From Paraburkholderia silvatlantica (GTDB lineage: Bacteria > Pseudomonadota > Gammaproteobacteria > Burkholderiales > Burkholderiaceae): DNA of 64,000 nt. The position numbers and the translations under genes are program-made. Numbering within the stretch: position 1 is the first letter of the stretch; each line of letters begins with the position of its first letter. The DNA lies in the NCBI RefSeq assembly GCF_003096715.1, contig NZ_QEOL01000019.1, positions 62,001 to 126,000 on the forward strand. The letters run 5' to 3'. Positions 34,063 through 43,150 of the stretch are shown here, piece after piece. The notes below the pieces were generated by a model. That model was not told the origin of the DNA. It saw only the letters and a program-made list of their open reading frames with translations, and did not search any database.

Positions 34063-34596
34063 TCACCACGTCCGGCGCGTGCTCATCAGCTTGTCGAGGA
34101 TGCGATCGAGCACGGTGCGCTCGTTTTCGTCGAGTGCGCCCAGCATCATTGTCTGCCTGTCGAGTGCGACAGGCAGCACCCGCTCGTAAAGCCGCTGACC
34201 GCTTTCGTTCAACGCGAGCCGGATCTCACGCCGGTCGTCTGCATTCGTCTTGCGGCGAATCATCTTTCGCTCCGCGAGCCGATTAACGGCGCGGCTGATA
34301 CTGTTTTTCGGCCGACCCGTCACCTCGCAGATCTTCTTCGCCGTCATTGCGCCCACTATCGAGAGGCAGGCGAGCACGTTAAATTCGTCGCGGCTGACGT
34401 CGAACGTCTCCATCATCTCCGTGAAGACCGGCTCCGTGTAATAGTTCGACCACAGCGTCAGTCTCCATGCGTCGTTCAGCGGACCGTTGGTGACGATTGC
34501 GTCAAATACGGCGTCGCCCGCCGTGGCCTCTTCGCGATCCTCGGTGTCGTTGCCTTCGAGGTCGATGTCGGTAGCTTTCATCGGGAACGGCTCCAT
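34063..34596 (-). CDS. MarR-family transcriptional regulator
   Basis: 177 residues. Winged helix-turn-helix: FNVLACLSIVGAMTAKKICEVTGRPKNSISRAVNRLAERKMIRRKTNADDRREIRLALNESG, with the wing containing DDRRE as in MarR. Sits between the ABC operon and the cyclodeaminase-like gene on the same strand, only four bases after the latter, so it may be co-transcribed with the catabolic genes it regulates. MarR regulators near ectoine or betaine genes are known (EhuR/EnuR belong to other families), so the ligand is open. Confidence 0.88.
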   Translation of the reverse strand: MEPFPMKATDIDLEGNDTEDREEATAGDAVFDAIVTNGPLNDAWRLTLWSNYYTEPVFTEMMETFDVSRDEFNVLACLSIVGAMTAKKICEVTGRPKNSISRAVNRLAERKMIRRKTNADDRREIRLALNESGQRLYERVLPVALDRQTMMLGALDENERTVLDRILDKLMSTRRTW

Positions 34597-34600
34597 CGAT

Positions 34601-35608
34601 TCATTGATCGGCAGGCATGAGGCAATCGTGCGGCACCGTGCACAGGCGGCTCAGCCAGTCGGCGAACATCAGGTCCAGATGACCGCCGCCACCGTTCTTG
34701 AACAGCGTGATGTCGGCATCGTGCCCTCGCCGCGCAACGCGGCCGCTGCAAAGGTCGAACAGATCGCCCACAATATCGGTGGCCGCGATCACACCGGCTT
34801 CGAGAGGCTGACGAATGTCGCCGCAATGTTCGGTCACGAGCGCGCGATGATCGACGTAGATGCGCGAGCGCAGCAGCGCTGCATCGTTCGCTTCCCGCAT
34901 CGACGGCGTGTAGCTGCCGACCAGATCGACGTGGCAGCCCGCACGCAGCCACGCTCCATCGATCACCGGCGACGTCGAAGGCGTCACGCACACGACGAGG
35001 TCGGCCTCGCGAACGCTGCGCTCGAGATCCTCGACCGCATGCGCTTCGGCACCAGGTGCGTCGTCAGCGGCCTGTTCGGCGAGTCGTGCGGCACGCTCGT
35101 GGTTGCGGTTCCAGACATCGATGCGCCGCAGCGTCGGGAATTCCGCAGCCATGACGCGCAAATGCGTGGCCGCCTGCGCGCCGGCGCCGACAATCGTCAG
35201 CGTTTGCGGCGCGCGCCGTGCGAGCAGGCGGGCACCCAGCGCGGAATCGGCTGCCGTTTTGTAGCGGGTGAAGGAGTTGCCGACGATGATCGCGCGGAAG
35301 CGGCCGTGTTCCGCATCGCAGAGGAGAAACGCCGAATGCACGGTGTCGACCGCACCGCTCGAGCGCAGGCCGTTGTCGGGCGAGATCGATACGACTTTCG
35401 CGCCCGTGGCGCCGTCTTGCGCCCCACCGAGCCACACCAGCATCTCGCCGTCGTCGCGCGCATCGCGCGGGACCATCGCATGCAATCGCGCGAGTGGCGA
35501 CCACGCGCGCCGATGCGCGGCGTCCAACGCATCGACCATCTGCGTGGGCGGCACGCAGCCCAGCACCGCATCGGCGTCGATCAATTGGGGCAAGGGGCTC
35601 GATATCAT
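34601..35608 (-). CDS. Ornithine cyclodeaminase / mu-crystallin family protein
   Basis: 335 residues from ATG 35608; a TTG nine bases earlier is possible. Rossmann motif TLTIVGAGAQAATHLR near 135 and the conserved GNSFTRYKTAADSALGARLLA segment (usual RTAA). Family members deaminate ornithine to proline, reduce cyclic ketimines (delta-1-pyrroline/piperideine-2-carboxylate), or act in ectoine utilisation as EutC. Beside an M24 enzyme and an N-methylproline-demethylase-like gene, ketimine reduction of a cyclic imino acid is an attractive guess. The gene overlaps neither neighbour but is 30 bp from the M24 gene. Confidence 0.85.
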   Translation of the reverse strand: MISSPLPQLIDADAVLGCVPPTQMVDALDAAHRRAWSPLARLHAMVPRDARDDGEMLVWLGGAQDGATGAKVVSISPDNGLRSSGAVDTVHSAFLLCDAEHGRFRAIIVGNSFTRYKTAADSALGARLLARRAPQTLTIVGAGAQAATHLRVMAAEFPTLRRIDVWNRNHERAARLAEQAADDAPGAEAHAVEDLERSVREADLVVCVTPSTSPVIDGAWLRAGCHVDLVGSYTPSMREANDAALLRSRIYVDHRALVTEHCGDIRQPLEAGVIAATDIVGDLFDLCSGRVARRGHDADITLFKNGGGGHLDLMFADWLSRLCTVPHDCLMPADQ

Positions 35609-35638
35609 CCTGAGCAATCTGGTCTTAACGTGGCGAAC

Positions 35639-36964
35639 TCATGCATTGCGGTCCGCGATCAGCGGCGTGGACGAGAGCGCAATCGCACCGGTCTTCGTGA
35701 TCAGCACCTGCTCCTCGAGCTTGACGCCTTCGGCACCGCCCTGCACGCCGATGTAGCTCTCGACCGACACCACCATGTTCTCCTCGAATGTGCCATCGTA
35801 CCCCCACGCGTCGAAATCGACCGCGTACACCACACTCGGATATTCGTCGACCAGCCCCACGCCGTGCAGCATCATCATGTAGCGGTTGTGCACGTAACGC
35901 TCCGGTACCGGCCAGCAGCGCTCGGCGAATTCCCTGAACGTGAGGCCCGCGCGCAGCAGTCCGACGTTGTGCTGGATCTGGTCTTCCGCATAGCCGAGCA
36001 GGTTGCGCTGATTCGCGGATACGCCGCGCCCGGGACACACGAAGCTGCGCGAAATGTCCGAGAGGTAGCCGCCCGGCCCGACCATGTCGGTGTCGAAGCA
36101 CACCATGTCGCCCGCTTCGATCACGCGGTTCGTCGCGTCCTGGAACCACGGGTTCGTGCGCGGACCCGACGACAGCAGCCGGCTTTCCGCCCACTCGCCG
36201 CCGTGAGCAATGTTCGTCTCGTGAAAGACACTCCACAATTGATTTTCGGTGACGCCAGGGCGCAACGCCTCGCGCATACGCGCGACGCCGAGGTCGCACA
36301 CGCCCATCGAGACACGATGCTGCGCGACCTCCTCGGGGCCCTTGATGAGGCGGGCCTGCTCAGTCAGCGGTTGCGCGTCGAACAGCGTAATGCCGAGCCG
36401 AGTGAGCCGGTCGGCGCCCCACGGGTCGCAGCGGTCCACGGCAAGCCGCATGTTGCCGCCGCCATGCGTGCGCAGCAGATGCGCAATTTCCTGTGCCCAC
36501 ACCTCGGCTTTCTCTTCAACACGCGGCCCGGCAAGAAAATATATCCATGGCGTAGCCGGGCGGATCTCGCCGATCGATTCGATACCCTCGCTGTTGTGCT
36601 TGCTGCTCGTGAATTCGAACAGGACGAGCGGGCCCTCGGTGGCGATGAACACGTAACGGCTCGGCGAATGCATGACCCACAGGCCGAGATTGTTCGTATC
36701 GGTTGCATAGCGGATGTTCAGCGGATCGGCGAGCAACATGCCCGCGTAGTCGTGCTTGCGCAACTGCTCGCGTAGTCGCTCGACGCGATACGCACGCAGC
36801 GCGCGGCGGTCGATAGCGCCAAACGCGTCGAGCAGCGCGCGATCGACCGGCGCGACGCGTTTGTCCTGCACCAGTGCGTCTTGCCGATACGCACGTTCGT
36901 TCGCGTGCTCGCCTTGCAGTGAGGACGCGACGCTGGGGGCTTGTAGTGCGGTGTCAACGATCAC
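35639..36964 (-). CDS. M24-family protein of the DddP (DMSP lyase) type
   Basis: 441 residues from GTG 36964, chosen for GAAGGAAG just upstream; the ATG frame from 37054 adds a low-complexity leader. Creatinase N-domain (ADPLNIRYATDTNNLGLW, HGGGNMRLAVDR) then pita-bread domain. Metal ligands Asp291, Asp293, Asp303, His367, Glu402 and Glu417 fall at a constant offset of four from the six ligands I recall for Roseobacter denitrificans DddP (295, 297, 307, 371, 406, 421). GGEWAESRLLSSGPRTNPWFQ is also DddP-like. DddP cleaves DMSP to dimethyl sulfide and acrylate; related M24 proteins include ectoine hydrolase (DoeA). No acrylate genes are nearby, so another osmolyte is possible. Confidence 0.75.
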   Translation of the reverse strand: MIVDTALQAPSVASSLQGEHANERAYRQDALVQDKRVAPVDRALLDAFGAIDRRALRAYRVERLREQLRKHDYAGMLLADPLNIRYATDTNNLGLWVMHSPSRYVFIATEGPLVLFEFTSSKHNSEGIESIGEIRPATPWIYFLAGPRVEEKAEVWAQEIAHLLRTHGGGNMRLAVDRCDPWGADRLTRLGITLFDAQPLTEQARLIKGPEEVAQHRVSMGVCDLGVARMREALRPGVTENQLWSVFHETNIAHGGEWAESRLLSSGPRTNPWFQDATNRVIEAGDMVCFDTDMVGPGGYLSDISRSFVCPGRGVSANQRNLLGYAEDQIQHNVGLLRAGLTFREFAERCWPVPERYVHNRYMMMLHGVGLVDEYPSVVYAVDFDAWGYDGTFEENMVVSVESYIGVQGGAEGVKLEEQVLITKTGAIALSSTPLIADRNA

Positions 36965-37162
36965 GGCGACTTCCTTCAGGCTGGAGTGTGAGCACTCACA
37001 GGGGAGCGCAGACTCGACGCATTGCGGCGCATCACGCCGCATTGCCTGTTGCAACGCAGATTAGTCCCGCGTGGAACCATCTGTCAATGCGCCAATAATG
37101 ATGTTTACCCCTGTATGGCGACGCGCCTTTCCAGGACCGCTAAAGCCCTGGAAACGCGTGCA

Positions 37163-39199
37163 TTACAGATCCTTGACGAGCCGCAGTGCGTCGTAGATCG
37201 CCGCGTGCGTGTTGCGTGCGGACACGGCGTCGCCGATGCGGAACAACTGAAAGCGGCCCGCCGGATTGCGGTTCTCGATCTGTGGCTTGCCGTCGATCAG
37301 ATCGTCGTAATTGACGGCGCCGAGGTTCGTCGACTGAGCCTTCAGCGCGAAATACAGTTCGTCCATCGGGATCGTGCCGTGATTGACGACAATCTGGTCG
37401 TAGCGCTGCTCTTTGCGGATGCCGCCGTAGTCGCTGCCGACGATCGCGACAAGCTCATTGCCTTCGCGGCGCACGGCCTCGAGCCGGTACGTAACCGTGA
37501 ACTTCGCGTTGAGCTTCTGCAGCGAGCGCATGTACGGCACGAGATTCATGCTCATGACTTCAGGCGAGAACGAGCGGTCGGGCGTCATGATCTCGACCGC
37601 GCCACCCGCATGCGCGATCGTTTCCGCCGCCTGGAGCGCCGGGTGATCACCCGCGTCGTCGTAGATCAGCACATTGCTGCCTGGCTTCACGTCGCCAGAG
37701 AGGATGTCCCATGCGGACACCACATGTTCGACGCCCTGGGTCAGCACCTCGATGTCCGGCATGCCGCCCGTCGCGACGATCACGACGTCCGGCCGCTCGT
37801 CGAGCACGGTCGACGCGTCCGCCCACGTGTTGAAGGCGAAGCGCACACCGAGGCGCTCGCACTGCGCCATGCGCCAGTCGATGATGCCGAGCATTTCCTT
37901 GCGCCGTGGCGTCTGGGCCGTCAGCCGGACCTGGCCACCGGGATGGCCGGTCGCCTCGAACACGACGACGTCGTGCCCGCGCTCCCCGGCAACGCGTGCC
38001 GCCTCGAGGCCGGCCGGTCCGGCGCCGACGATCACGATTTTGCGCTTCGTGTGGGCGGGCGTGATCGTATGCGGCATCGTCGTTTCACGCCCGGTAGCCG
38101 CGTTGTGGATGCAGAACGCAGCGCCCCCCTGGTAGATCCGGTCGAGACAATAGTTCGCGCCAACGCAGGGGCGAATGTCGTCCTCGCGGCGCTCGATGAT
38201 CTTGCGCACGATATGGGGATCGGTCATGTGCGCGCGCGTCATGCCGATCATGTCGACCTTGCCGGAGTTAATCGCGTGACGCGCGGTGGCCACGTCCTGG
38301 ATGCGTGCCGCGTGGAAGGTCGGGAAATCCGTAGCATTCCGAAGCTCGCCGGCGAAATCGAGGTGAGGTGCGCTGTTCATGCCCATGATCGGGATGATGT
38401 CAGTGAGACCAGCGTCAGTTTCAAGGTGCCCGCGGATCACGTTCAGGAAGTCGATCAGGCCGCTCGACTTCAACGCCATCGACAACTGCATCCCCTCTTC
38501 CCTGGTCAGTCCGCCGGTAATCATTTCATCGGCCGTATAGCGGATCCCCACGATGAACGCATCGCCCACGCGCTTGCGAATTGCGCTCAGCACGTCAAAC
38601 GTGAAGCGCATGCGATTTTCGAGCGAGCCGCCGTACGGTGCGTCGAGGGTATTCGTGAGCGGTGACCAGAACTGGTCCATCAAGTGTCCATACGCTTCCA
38701 GCTCGATGCCGTCGAGTCCGGCTGCCTTCATCCGCTCCGCCGCGTCCGCGTAGTCGCGCACGATCCGCTCCCTGTCCCACTCCTCGAGCTTCTTGGGAAA
38801 CGCGCGGTGCGCGGGCTCGCGCGCATGTGATGGCGACACCGCCGGCAGCCAGTCGCCCTTGTCCCAGCGCGTGCGGCGGCCGAGATGCGTCAGCTGAATC
38901 ATCACCTTGGCGCCGTGTTCATGGCACTCATCGACGAGATCTTTCATCCAGGGCACAACCTCGTCGCGGTACGCGAGGATGTTGTTGAACACCGGCGGGC
39001 TGTCCTTCGAGATCGCTGCGGAGCCGGCCGTCATCGTCAGCGCGATGCCCGCTTTCGCGCGCTCGACGTGGTACGCGCGGTAGCGCGCCTTCGGCATCCC
39101 GTCCTCGGCATACGCCGGCTCGTGCGACGTCGTCATGATGCGATTGCGAAACGTCAGATGTTTGAGGGTGTAGGGCTGCAGCAGCGGGTCATTCGACAT
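37163..39199 (-). CDS. Old-yellow-enzyme-type flavoprotein demethylase (StcD/DgcA-like)
   Basis: 678 residues from ATG 39199 (AGAGGAAT upstream; frame extends to 39310). FMN barrel at 1-360, iron-sulfur segment CVGANYCLDRIYQGGAAFC near 345-365, then a second nucleotide domain (VIVGAGPAGLEAARVAGERG near 390; GGMPDIE). Layout is that of 2,4-dienoyl-CoA reductase and trimethylamine dehydrogenase; the CVGANYCLDRIY text is what I recall from N-methylproline demethylase (StcD) and dimethylglycine demethylase (DgcA), which lack one of the four cluster cysteines of trimethylamine dehydrogenase. Likely oxidatively demethylates an N-methyl amino acid, passing electrons to ETF. 198 bp separates it from the M24 gene. 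Confidence 0.82.
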   Translation of the reverse strand: MSNDPLLQPYTLKHLTFRNRIMTTSHEPAYAEDGMPKARYRAYHVERAKAGIALTMTAGSAAISKDSPPVFNNILAYRDEVVPWMKDLVDECHEHGAKVMIQLTHLGRRTRWDKGDWLPAVSPSHAREPAHRAFPKKLEEWDRERIVRDYADAAERMKAAGLDGIELEAYGHLMDQFWSPLTNTLDAPYGGSLENRMRFTFDVLSAIRKRVGDAFIVGIRYTADEMITGGLTREEGMQLSMALKSSGLIDFLNVIRGHLETDAGLTDIIPIMGMNSAPHLDFAGELRNATDFPTFHAARIQDVATARHAINSGKVDMIGMTRAHMTDPHIVRKIIERREDDIRPCVGANYCLDRIYQGGAAFCIHNAATGRETTMPHTITPAHTKRKIVIVGAGPAGLEAARVAGERGHDVVVFEATGHPGGQVRLTAQTPRRKEMLGIIDWRMAQCERLGVRFAFNTWADASTVLDERPDVVIVATGGMPDIEVLTQGVEHVVSAWDILSGDVKPGSNVLIYDDAGDHPALQAAETIAHAGGAVEIMTPDRSFSPEVMSMNLVPYMRSLQKLNAKFTVTYRLEAVRREGNELVAIVGSDYGGIRKEQRYDQIVVNHGTIPMDELYFALKAQSTNLGAVNYDDLIDGKPQIENRNPAGRFQLFRIGDAVSARNTHAAIYDALRLVKDL

Positions 39200-39281
39200 G
39201 GGATTCCTCTGGATGGGGACGGGATCGTGGTTCGTGACTGCCTGACGTGGATGCCTGTTGCGACCTAGGTTAGAATCACTG

Positions 39282-39319
39282 TACATATGTGTCAAGTAAA
39301 CATAACACATGTGTACACA
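39282..39319. promoter_or_regulatory. Operator-like dyad between demethylase and TetR genes
   Basis: TGTACATATGTGT (39282-39294) and ACACATGTGTACA (39307-39319) are reverse complements at 11 of 13 positions, 12 bp apart. The right arm also contains the perfect palindrome ACACATGTGT. It lies 83 bp upstream of the demethylase start and 136 bp before the TetR start. A similar TACATGTACA motif follows the TetR gene at 40106-40115. Confidence 0.7.
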
Positions 39320-39454
39320 TTGCTTGGGAAAGCCCTTATGATGGGCGGATCAGGGCAGAGCCCGTGCCCGGCCTGGGCCGTGGCATGGTGCGGCACAATG
39401 CAGGTTGTGAAGTGCACAACCGATCGATGATTTGACCGGGAGGACGTTTGCCAG

Positions 39455-40081
39455 ATGGAAGAGCCAATTGCAGCCGACAACATCCGCGGGACGGCGGATA
39501 CGTGGCTCGACGCCGCGACGGAAAGCCTGCTTGAGAGCGGCATCGAATCCGTACGGATCCTGCCGCTGGCGAAGAAGCTGAATATGTCTCGGACGAGCTT
39601 CTACTGGTTCTTCAAGGACCGGGAGGAATTGCTCGCAACGCTGCTTGAACGCTGGAAGGCGACGAACACCATCAACTGGATCGCGCGCACGCAGGCCTAC
39701 GCGGAGACGATTTCAGAGGCCGTGCTCAATGTGTTCGACTGCTGGTTCGACGACACGATCTTCGACAACCGATACGAAGCGGCCATCCGCAGCTGGGGGC
39801 AGCAGGCGCCAGAGATCGCGGCCGAGCTGGCTGACGCGGACGCGAAGCGGATTGCAGCGCTGACGGAAATGTTCGAGCGCTTCGGCTACGCGCTGCTCGC
39901 GGCTCAGGTACGCGCTCGCACGATGTATCTGACGCAACTCGGCTATGTGTCGATGAAGACGACAGAGCCGATGGCGGAGCGGATGATGCGAATTGCTACG
40001 TATGCCGAAGTATTTACCGGTGTACAACCCTCAGAGCGCGAGATGCAGCGCTTCTTCGCGCGCCGTGCGCTGGCTGTATAG
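39455..40081 (+). CDS. TetR-family transcriptional regulator
   Basis: 208 residues; GGGAGGACG precedes ATG 39455. N-terminal helix-turn-helix: WLDAATESLLESGIESVRILPLAKKLNMSRTSFYWFFKDREELLATLLERW. C-terminal ligand domain is helical (YEAAIRSWGQQAPEIAAELADADAKRIAALTEMFERFGY). Divergent from the demethylase gene and probably its repressor through the dyad at 39282. Confidence 0.92.
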   Translation: MEEPIAADNIRGTADTWLDAATESLLESGIESVRILPLAKKLNMSRTSFYWFFKDREELLATLLERWKATNTINWIARTQAYAETISEAVLNVFDCWFDDTIFDNRYEAAIRSWGQQAPEIAAELADADAKRIAALTEMFERFGYALLAAQVRARTMYLTQLGYVSMKTTEPMAERMMRIATYAEVFTGVQPSEREMQRFFARRALAV

Positions 40082-40104
40082 CGGAAACAGAAAAAGCCGT
40101 CAGA

Positions 40105-40470
40105 CTACATGTACACATTCAGGTGCTCGGCAGAAAAATGAACGAACGGTGCGGGGCGCTCCGACACCAGCGCGTTACGCCCGACGCCAAAGAGAAAGCC
40201 GCCTTGGTCACCGCAAGACGCGTCGTCGATCACGAATGCGCCGCTTTTTGGCAAGAGCCGGATCATTTTCGAGTGCGTGGAGGCTTCTACTACATTCACC
40301 TCGTTACTGGGGCGCAACGCGATCTGCTTGTCGTTCCCCAAAACGATCGTGTTTCGACTGGTGTCAGACGCCAGCCGCCGATATCCACCGCTGCGGGAAT
40401 GGGCGGCAGGCCTAGCTCGACCAGGACTGGCATGGACGCCACGAGTATCGCGATCCCTTACTTCAACCAA
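40105..40470 (-). pseudogene. Decayed ORF of unknown family
   Basis: The minus frame ends in a protein-like stretch (NTIVLGNDKQIALRPSNEVNVVEASTHSKMIRLL then GGFLFGVGRNALVSERPAPFVHF). Upstream, protein-like text continues in another frame (GIAILVASMPVLVELGLPPIPAAVDIGG at 40387-40470), so at least one frameshift is likely. No family recognised. 40471-40554 shows nothing further. Confidence 0.4.
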
Positions 40471-40554
40471 AGCCTCCGCTTTCGATCTCGTGCTTGCGAA
40501 TCAGCGGCTCTCAGAGGTTAAGTTCCGATCGTCACGACGGCCGCGGTTTGACGC

Positions 40555-41556
40555 TTACTTTTCGTTAGCGATTCCTCGCAGATCGACGTCCGACATGATA
40601 CCGTCGCCATGCGCCTTCTCTTCGGGCCCGCTCGAATGCTGGCGCACAGACCAGCTCACGCCCGCCACCAGCAGGACGATCGCCGCGATTTCGAGCCCGT
40701 GCGGCAGCCGATGGTCGTAGATAAAGCCATAGAGCAGGGCGAACAGCGTTTCGAACACGATCATCTGACCCGAGAGCGTGAGCGGCAGGCGTTTGGAGGC
40801 GGCGTTCCAGAGGCCGTTACCAAGCCACGAAGCGCCAATCGCGAGGATGAGATTCAGCTGCCATAACGCGGTCCAGCGGCCGGCGGCCACGGGTTCCTGC
40901 ACCCAGTGCGACGGCATGACGAGAATACCGACCCAGAGCAGCCCGCCGAGCGCGCCCGTAACCACGCCCCAGAGCACCGACCACTCGTTGCCGCTGAAGT
41001 GCGCGTTGCGCTGCAGATAACGGGCGTTCTCGACCGCGAACCATGTCCAGCATACAAGCGCGCCGGCGGCGCAGCCAATACCCGCGATGCGCGTGAGCAT
41101 GCTCGCGCGGCCTGCTGCGTCTCCAGCGGCGGAGAACACGTCCACGTTGATGCAGACGATGCCGACGGCGATCATCGCGAGCGGCCAGACGAGGCGTGAA
41201 AGCGGCACGGCACCATGGTCGCGTCGCCCGAACAGCGTGACCGTGACGGGCAGCACACCTATGATCAGCGACGCCGGAGCAATCCCCACCAGGTGAATCG
41301 CGCTCGCAAGAAAGAGGTAATAAAGCACGTTGCCCACGAGCGCGAACTTCACCAGCGCGATGAGATCGGCGCGCGTCATGCGTGGCCAGACACGGCGCTG
41401 CATGGGTAGGAGCGCGGCGAGCGAAACGAGTCCATACATCACATACCGGCCCGCGCCCAAGATCAGTGGTGAAAACTCGGCCAGTTGCCGGGGTACGACG
41501 AACACCGTTGCCCATAGCGCGCCGGCAAGCACGCCGTACAACACACCACGCTGCAT
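40555..41556 (-). CDS. EamA/DMT-superfamily transporter
   Basis: 333 residues from ATG 41556 (GCGGAGGC upstream; the longer frame enters an IS66 relic). About ten hydrophobic helices in two repeats: MQRGVLYGVLAGALWATVFVVP, IHLVGIAPASLIIGVLPVTVTLFG, then WFAVENARYLQRN between halves and MIVFETLFALLYGFIYDHRLPHGLE near the end, the usual EamA signature. Probable metabolite exporter. Hydrophilic C-terminal tail of about 30 residues. Adjacent DNA is decayed on both sides. Confidence 0.88.
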   Translation of the reverse strand: MQRGVLYGVLAGALWATVFVVPRQLAEFSPLILGAGRYVMYGLVSLAALLPMQRRVWPRMTRADLIALVKFALVGNVLYYLFLASAIHLVGIAPASLIIGVLPVTVTLFGRRDHGAVPLSRLVWPLAMIAVGIVCINVDVFSAAGDAAGRASMLTRIAGIGCAAGALVCWTWFAVENARYLQRNAHFSGNEWSVLWGVVTGALGGLLWVGILVMPSHWVQEPVAAGRWTALWQLNLILAIGASWLGNGLWNAASKRLPLTLSGQMIVFETLFALLYGFIYDHRLPHGLEIAAIVLLVAGVSWSVRQHSSGPEEKAHGDGIMSDVDLRGIANEK

Positions 41557-41604
41557 TTGTATTGCCTCCGCAAACTTCGGATGACCCAATCGGCTAGTTT
41601 TGAC

Positions 41605-41780
41605 AGGACGACCCGAAGCGCGTACAGGCTCATGCCGTCGCCGCTCCACCATAAAAACCTGATGAGGCCACCGCGACGGCCGCGAAACGAAAGGTGTGGC
41701 CAGAGAACGGGATCACGTCCGAGTGTCGACTGCACCAGCGCGGCAAGTCCGTCCATGCCAAGACGCATAGTTACCTGATA
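41605..41780 (-). mobile_element. IS66 TnpB (Orf2) relic
   Basis: Minus-strand text MRLGMDGLAALVQSTLGRDP followed by WPHLSFRGRRGGLIRFLWWSGDGMSLYALRV is the core of IS66-family TnpB (usual form MRRGFDGLAALVQ, FRGRRGDLIKVLWWDGQG). Only about 55 residues survive and the rest of the element was not found. 41781-42185 holds no recognisable gene. Confidence 0.8.
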
Positions 41781-42185
41781 GAGCGTAGATAGCCATGACG
41801 CATCGTCGTAACTGATCTCCATGGTGCCACGCATATCGGCCATCGCAATCTCAGTCACGTGATCTTCAGTTGGGGGATCACAACGACCATGAGCCCCCCA
41901 TGCCCACGAGGATTCGCGCACCAAACGCGGGCGGCGTAGCACCACCAGTCGGGGCCGTCGTCGGAGACGCGGTCGGCGCTGGCGAAAGCGCGACGCTACT
42001 CACATTCGCCTCCACGCCCGATCCACGCATACGCAGCGAGTGCAGGCCACAACAGCGCCAACCGACATCGGAAAAGACTTCACCGTTTTACCTTCCCACA
42101 GACAACATCGAATGCGGTCAGTCTAGGTACGGTGAATCAATCCGAAAACTGAAATCTTTGCACTCCTGCCGTGCGTGCGACGCAA

Positions 42186-42575
42186 TTATCTCGAAAACAA
42201 CATTGCTCCGGGTATGTCATCGACATCGCCCCTGCAGAGTTCGCGCACGATACGTCTGAGCCATTGATGCGCGCTGTCGCTTTGAAAACGAGGATGCCAT
42301 GCTTGGACAACCACCACGGTTTCCAGCGGAAGCGGAAGTTCAAAATGACGCGATCGCACTCCCGTCTTCCGCACTGCCCATGCAACGTGCTCCGGCACTG
42401 TCAGGATGAGGTCCGAACTCCCGAGCATGAAAACGCCTGAGTGAAATGTGGAGGCCACAAGCGACACACGCCTGGAAAGTCCGAGACGTTGCAGGGCGGT
42501 ATCAATCGGGCCGCTCGCAAGTCCACGGCGGGAGACACTGATCTGGTCGTATCTCGCGAAACGTTCTGGAGTGGT
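42186..42575 (-). pseudogene. LysR regulator relic, C-terminal half
   Basis: About 130 residues match the effector-domain end of LysR proteins of the PA0877-like type: TPERFARYDQISVSRRGLASGPIDTALQRLGLSRRV, then SSDLILTVPEHVAWAV and AWHPRFQSDSAHQWLRRIVREL. The DNA-binding half is absent and upstream text is out of frame. Non-functional as a regulator. Confidence 0.78.
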
Positions 42576-43050
42576 TTCGTGTTCGAAGATGGGGCTCATC
42601 GCGTGCCATCTGCGGCATGGTGACGACCGCGCCGTCAAAATTCTCCAGAACTCTTAGAGCTCGAACAAAGGCTAGGCAGGCTTTCCGATTTCACATGCCA
42701 CGGAAGGACGATGTACTGGCCAAGTTGCTGCCTTTGCTCAAGTAGCTCGTTGGCCATCTCGGGTGTTCTCGCTTGGAAAACCGGGTCACCGATGAGGCCA
42801 GAAGTCTCGTTGCGCCATTGATTCGCATTGTTTCTCCATGCCCGAAATCTATCGCAGATACGGGAGCTGGGCGTCCTTTTGCCTGATCCGAAGCTAAGAC
42901 CTGAGACACAGCCTGCCTTCACTGGGCGTCAGATTAACATTCCTCCAGCTATGGCCATTTTTCTGCAAGACGTTGGAGGTAAGGCGCTTACCGCCGATGC
43001 TCCTGAGCACGACGACTTGTCGTGCCTGAATTCTGCTTCATGATCGAGAT
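42576..43050. other. No supported gene
   Basis: A minus-strand frame at 42635-42922 (DPVFQARTPEMANELLEQRQQLGQYIVL) looks mildly protein-like but has no family resemblance or ribosome-binding site; it may be part of the decayed LysR region. Otherwise nothing. Confidence 0.4.
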
Positions 43051-43060
43051 CATACACTTA

Positions 43061-43150
43061 TAAGCCAATAAATATCATTTATTAATCAATCAATTAAAAC
43101 ATATTGCATTGATAAATAAATTAAATTAAGAAATCAATTTAATTCTGTTA
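43061..43150. other. Very AT-rich tract
   Basis: 14 G or C in 90 bases (about 16%), in a window otherwise near 60% or more. Consists of short AATCAATT/AAATTAA-like runs, 19 bp downstream of the amiR-like gene stop. Likely foreign or scar DNA, an H-NS-type silencing target, or a curved terminator region. Confidence 0.75.

Noticed and set aside
34487-36775. 762-codon plus-strand open frame
   Set aside because: It is the antisense shadow of the cyclodeaminase and M24 genes; such long shadows are common in high-GC DNA.
34601-36964. Assignment of the M24 and cyclodeaminase pair as ectoine utilisation (DoeA/EutC)
   Set aside because: The M24 protein matches DddP ligand spacing better, and other ectoine genes (DoeB deacetylase, EutB-type threonine-dehydratase-like enzyme) are absent; kept only as an alternative.
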